From NCBI GenBank assembly GCA_964230605.1, contig CAXRIN010000053.1:1-35198 (forward strand): a stretch of 35,198 nt of DNA. The letters are read 5' to 3'. The notes under the pieces are model-generated. The model did not search any database. It had not been told where the DNA came from and was given only the letters and a program-made list of their open reading frames with translations. The DNA is from GCA-002722245 sp964230605 (GTDB taxonomy: Bacteria > Bacteroidota > Bacteroidia > Flavobacteriales_C > GCA-002722245). Positions within the stretch are counted from its first letter, which is position 1. Each line of letters begins with the position of its first letter. Of the stretch, positions 33,262 to 35,198 are shown one piece after another. Position numbers and translations under genes: made by a program.

Positions 33262-35049
33262 TTATTCTTCAATTAGTTGCTTTTGGTAAAGTTCATAATA
33301 CTCCCCGTTTTTACTTATTAAATTATCATGATTACCTTCTTCAATGATTATTCCATCTTCAATCATGATAATATGATCAGCATGTTTAATACTTGATATT
33401 CTGTGGCTAACAATTACAGTTGTTTTGTTTGCCATAATCGGTTTTAAATTATTTAAAATTTCTTCTTCAGTTTCAGTATCTACTGCAGATAAACAATCGT
33501 CAAAAATTAAAATACTTGGATTCTTTAAAATAGCGCGCGCAATACTAACTCTTTGTTTTTGTCCTCCAGATAAAGTAACGCCTCTTTCCCCAACCATTGT
33601 TTGGTATCCATCCTTAAATCCTACAATGTTTTTATGTACAACAGCTTGCTTTGCTGCCCATTCAACCTTTTCAATATTAGATTGGCTTTCGTTTCCAAAA
33701 GTTCCAAAGCTTATATTATTAGCAATAGTGTCTGAAAATAAAAACACTTCTTGTGGTACACAACCCGTTTGATTTCTCAAACTATTTAAGTTGATTTTCG
33801 AAATAGATTGTCTGTCGATTAATATATCTCCAGCCGAAACATCATACAGTCTGTTTAGCAACTGAACGATTGTAGATTTTCCACTTCCTGTTTTTCCAAT
33901 AATAGCCAGTGTTTTTCCAGGTTCTATTTTAAATGAAATGTCTTTGAGTGCTTCAATGCCACTTTCAGGATAAGTAAACCCAACATTTTTGAATTCAATT
34001 TGACCTTTTATTTCAATTTCTTCAGCGTTGTTATTCTTGATTTTTGATTCTGTTTTTAAGAATTCGTTAATCCTTTTCTGACTCGCAACTGCTCTTTGAA
34101 TTAAAGATGTAACCCAACCCAATGATGCCACCGGCCAAGTAAGAAGGTTAATGTAGATAACAAATTCACCAATGTTTCCATAGGTTATCGTTCCGTTAAT
34201 TACCTCCATTCCGCCAACGTAAATGGTGATTAGAGTACTTAAAACAGGAAGGAACAGAATAACCGGATGGAACAGGGATTCAGTTTTTACCAAACTCATG
34301 GCTGTATCTCTGTAATTTTCAGCTTCTTCATTAAAGTGTTTAACTGTACTGTCGGATTTATTGTATGCTTTGATTACTCTTATACCGGAGAAGGTTTCTT
34401 GGCTTAGGCTGAATATTTTTGATAATTGCTTTTGAACCTTTTCACTTTTGATGTTAATTAATCTCGACACATAATAAATAGTAATCGACATCACGGGTAA
34501 AGGGAGCAGAATGTAAAGACTCAATTCTGCATTAATATTTACCATTGTAGTGATAACTAAAGTGAAAAGTACAATAAGGTTTGCTAAATACATTATTGAT
34601 GGACCTAAATACATTCTTACTTTACTAACATCATCCCCAATTCTGTTCATGATGTCTCCAGTCTTATTGTTTTTGTAAAAAGAAGTATCTAGTTCTTGGT
34701 AATGGTTGTAGATATCGTTTTTTAGATCAAATTCAATAAAACGTGAAACCATAATGATGGTGTAACGCATGAAAAAAGTAAAAACGCCCTTAATTAAAGC
34801 AACGGCAATTAAAATTCCAGCAAAAATTAACAAACTGCTTACCAATTCATCGTAGACATCATTCTGAAAACTCGATCCGTCAAGTAATTTATAAGTTCCA
34901 AGAGTTTCAATTACAATGTCAATTGCAGTTCGGAAAATCTTAGCAGGGTATAGGTTAAACCAATTCGCACAAATAATAAAAAATACACCTAACAGCATTC
35001 GCCATTTGTATCTCAGAATGTATTTGTTAAGTGATTTAAGTTCTTTCAA
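33262..35049 (-). CDS. ABC exporter (MsbA/multidrug type) with non-canonical Walker B
   Basis: A 595-residue half-transporter with six membrane segments (~18-320) fused to an ATPase domain (~350-590). Walker A is GKTGSGKST at 385-393 (K391), the Q-loop is in CVPQEVFLFSD at 430-440, the signature is LSGGQKQR at 493-500, and the switch His is H549. Walker B reads ILIFDDCLSAVD, so D518 replaces the catalytic Glu. This is the pattern of degenerate subunits in heterodimeric exporters such as Bacillus BmrC/YheI, so a second, canonical subunit may exist elsewhere. Substrates cannot be told; lipids or drugs are usual. The start appears to be TTG at 35049, because a stop lies two codons upstream and the next ATG (codon 18) would cut the cytoplasmic N-terminus. 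Confidence 0.92.
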   Translation of the reverse strand: MKELKSLNKYILRYKWRMLLGVFFIICANWFNLYPAKIFRTAIDIVIETLGTYKLLDGSSFQNDVYDELVSSLLIFAGILIAVALIKGVFTFFMRYTIIMVSRFIEFDLKNDIYNHYQELDTSFYKNNKTGDIMNRIGDDVSKVRMYLGPSIMYLANLIVLFTLVITTMVNINAELSLYILLPLPVMSITIYYVSRLINIKSEKVQKQLSKIFSLSQETFSGIRVIKAYNKSDSTVKHFNEEAENYRDTAMSLVKTESLFHPVILFLPVLSTLITIYVGGMEVINGTITYGNIGEFVIYINLLTWPVASLGWVTSLIQRAVASQKRINEFLKTESKIKNNNAEEIEIKGQIEFKNVGFTYPESGIEALKDISFKIEPGKTLAIIGKTGSGKSTIVQLLNRLYDVSAGDILIDRQSISKINLNSLRNQTGCVPQEVFLFSDTIANNISFGTFGNESQSNIEKVEWAAKQAVVHKNIVGFKDGYQTMVGERGVTLSGGQKQRVSIARAILKNPSILIFDDCLSAVDTETEEEILNNLKPIMANKTTVIVSHRISSIKHADHIIMIEDGIIIEEGNHDNLISKNGEYYELYQKQLIEE

Positions 35050-35142
35050 AATCTACCAATTAGGTAAGTAGCAAAAATAAACTAAACTCCCGCCTTTTGG
35101 AAGTATGTTGATTGATTATTTAGATGAGCTGATGTTTGTTTT

Positions 35143-35187
35143 CTCCCCTCAGTCCTGCGGACAGCTCCCCTCTCTGGGGAGCGGTTG
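35143..35187. repeat. REP-like palindromic repeat, right copy
   Basis: Two hairpins in a row: GTCC-TGC-GGAC at 35152-35162, and GCTCCCC-TCTCT-GGGGAGC at 35164-35182, the latter a perfect 7-base stem. It begins TCCCCTCAG and ends GGGAGCGGTTG, parallel to the copy at 23-66. It lies upstream of the ABC transporter gene, with no gene in the remaining bases of the window. Confidence 0.65.
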
Positions 35188-35198
35188 ACATATTCTCT

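Noticed and set aside
1..35198. CRISPR arrays, IS elements, prophage genes, tRNA or rRNA genes
   Set aside because: I found no evenly spaced direct repeats, transposase or phage-type proteins, or recognisable cloverleaf or rRNA segments on either strand by reading. A tRNAscan or Infernal run would be the decisive test.

Overview
The window is AT-rich chromosomal DNA from a member of the phylum Bacteroidota, most likely order Flavobacteriales (a Crocinitomicaceae- or Cryomorphaceae-like lineage is my guess). The evidence is a type IX secretion system (T9SS) pair porU/porV, a PorP/SprF-family protein, many secreted proteins whose signal peptides end in AQ, several TAnnTTTG promoter elements, and weak or absent Shine-Dalgarno sites. 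There are no tRNA or rRNA genes, insertion sequences, phage genes or CRISPR arrays. This looks like core genome with small lineage-specific parts. A two-hairpin REP-like repeat occurs in the same orientation at each end of the window (23-66 and 35143-35187).

Layout. 219-2000: cytoplasmic hybrid histidine kinase, convergent with a two-gene outer-membrane unit (2003-5074). 5234-8209: a degenerate LytS-type membrane kinase followed directly by a large PrsW-type intramembrane protease. These diverge from the outer-membrane unit across a promoter region with repeated AATTGTT motifs. 8321-10106: a small protein and a sodium:solute symporter. 10148-12690 (minus): truA, an unusual zinc-ribbon SDR protein, and a 48-residue lipoprotein. 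12783-15725: ispH, pyrD and a secreted protein, closed by a strong hairpin terminator. 15888-19908 (minus): a 22-cysteine lipoprotein, a small lipoprotein, an FAH-family hydrolase, a DEDDh exonuclease and a PorE-like TPR/PD40 protein without an OmpA domain. 20078-22579: tightly coupled xseA-xseB-pdxH-DUF721. 22680-23054: TerB-like protein. 23171-23275: a candidate small RNA. 23318-24268: PorP/SprF-family protein, convergent with an outer-membrane gene pair (24258-26923). 27010-27594: PKD-like lipoprotein. 27596-35049 (minus): ABC exporter, porU, porV, ispF.

How the genes work together. PorV and PorU form the T9SS attachment and sortase complex at the cell surface. The PorP-like and PorE-like proteins are probably accessory cell-envelope parts of the same system. 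IspH and IspF are two steps of the MEP isoprenoid pathway, PyrD feeds pyrimidine synthesis, XseA/XseB form exonuclease VII, PdxH makes pyridoxal phosphate, and TruA modifies tRNA.

The best candidates for undescribed biology are the pseudokinase/PrsW pair, the possible 105-nt RNA at 23171-23275, the SDR protein lacking the catalytic tyrosine, the 22-cysteine lipoprotein, and the unannotated-size lipoprotein at 12544-12690. All calls come from reading the sequence without database searches.
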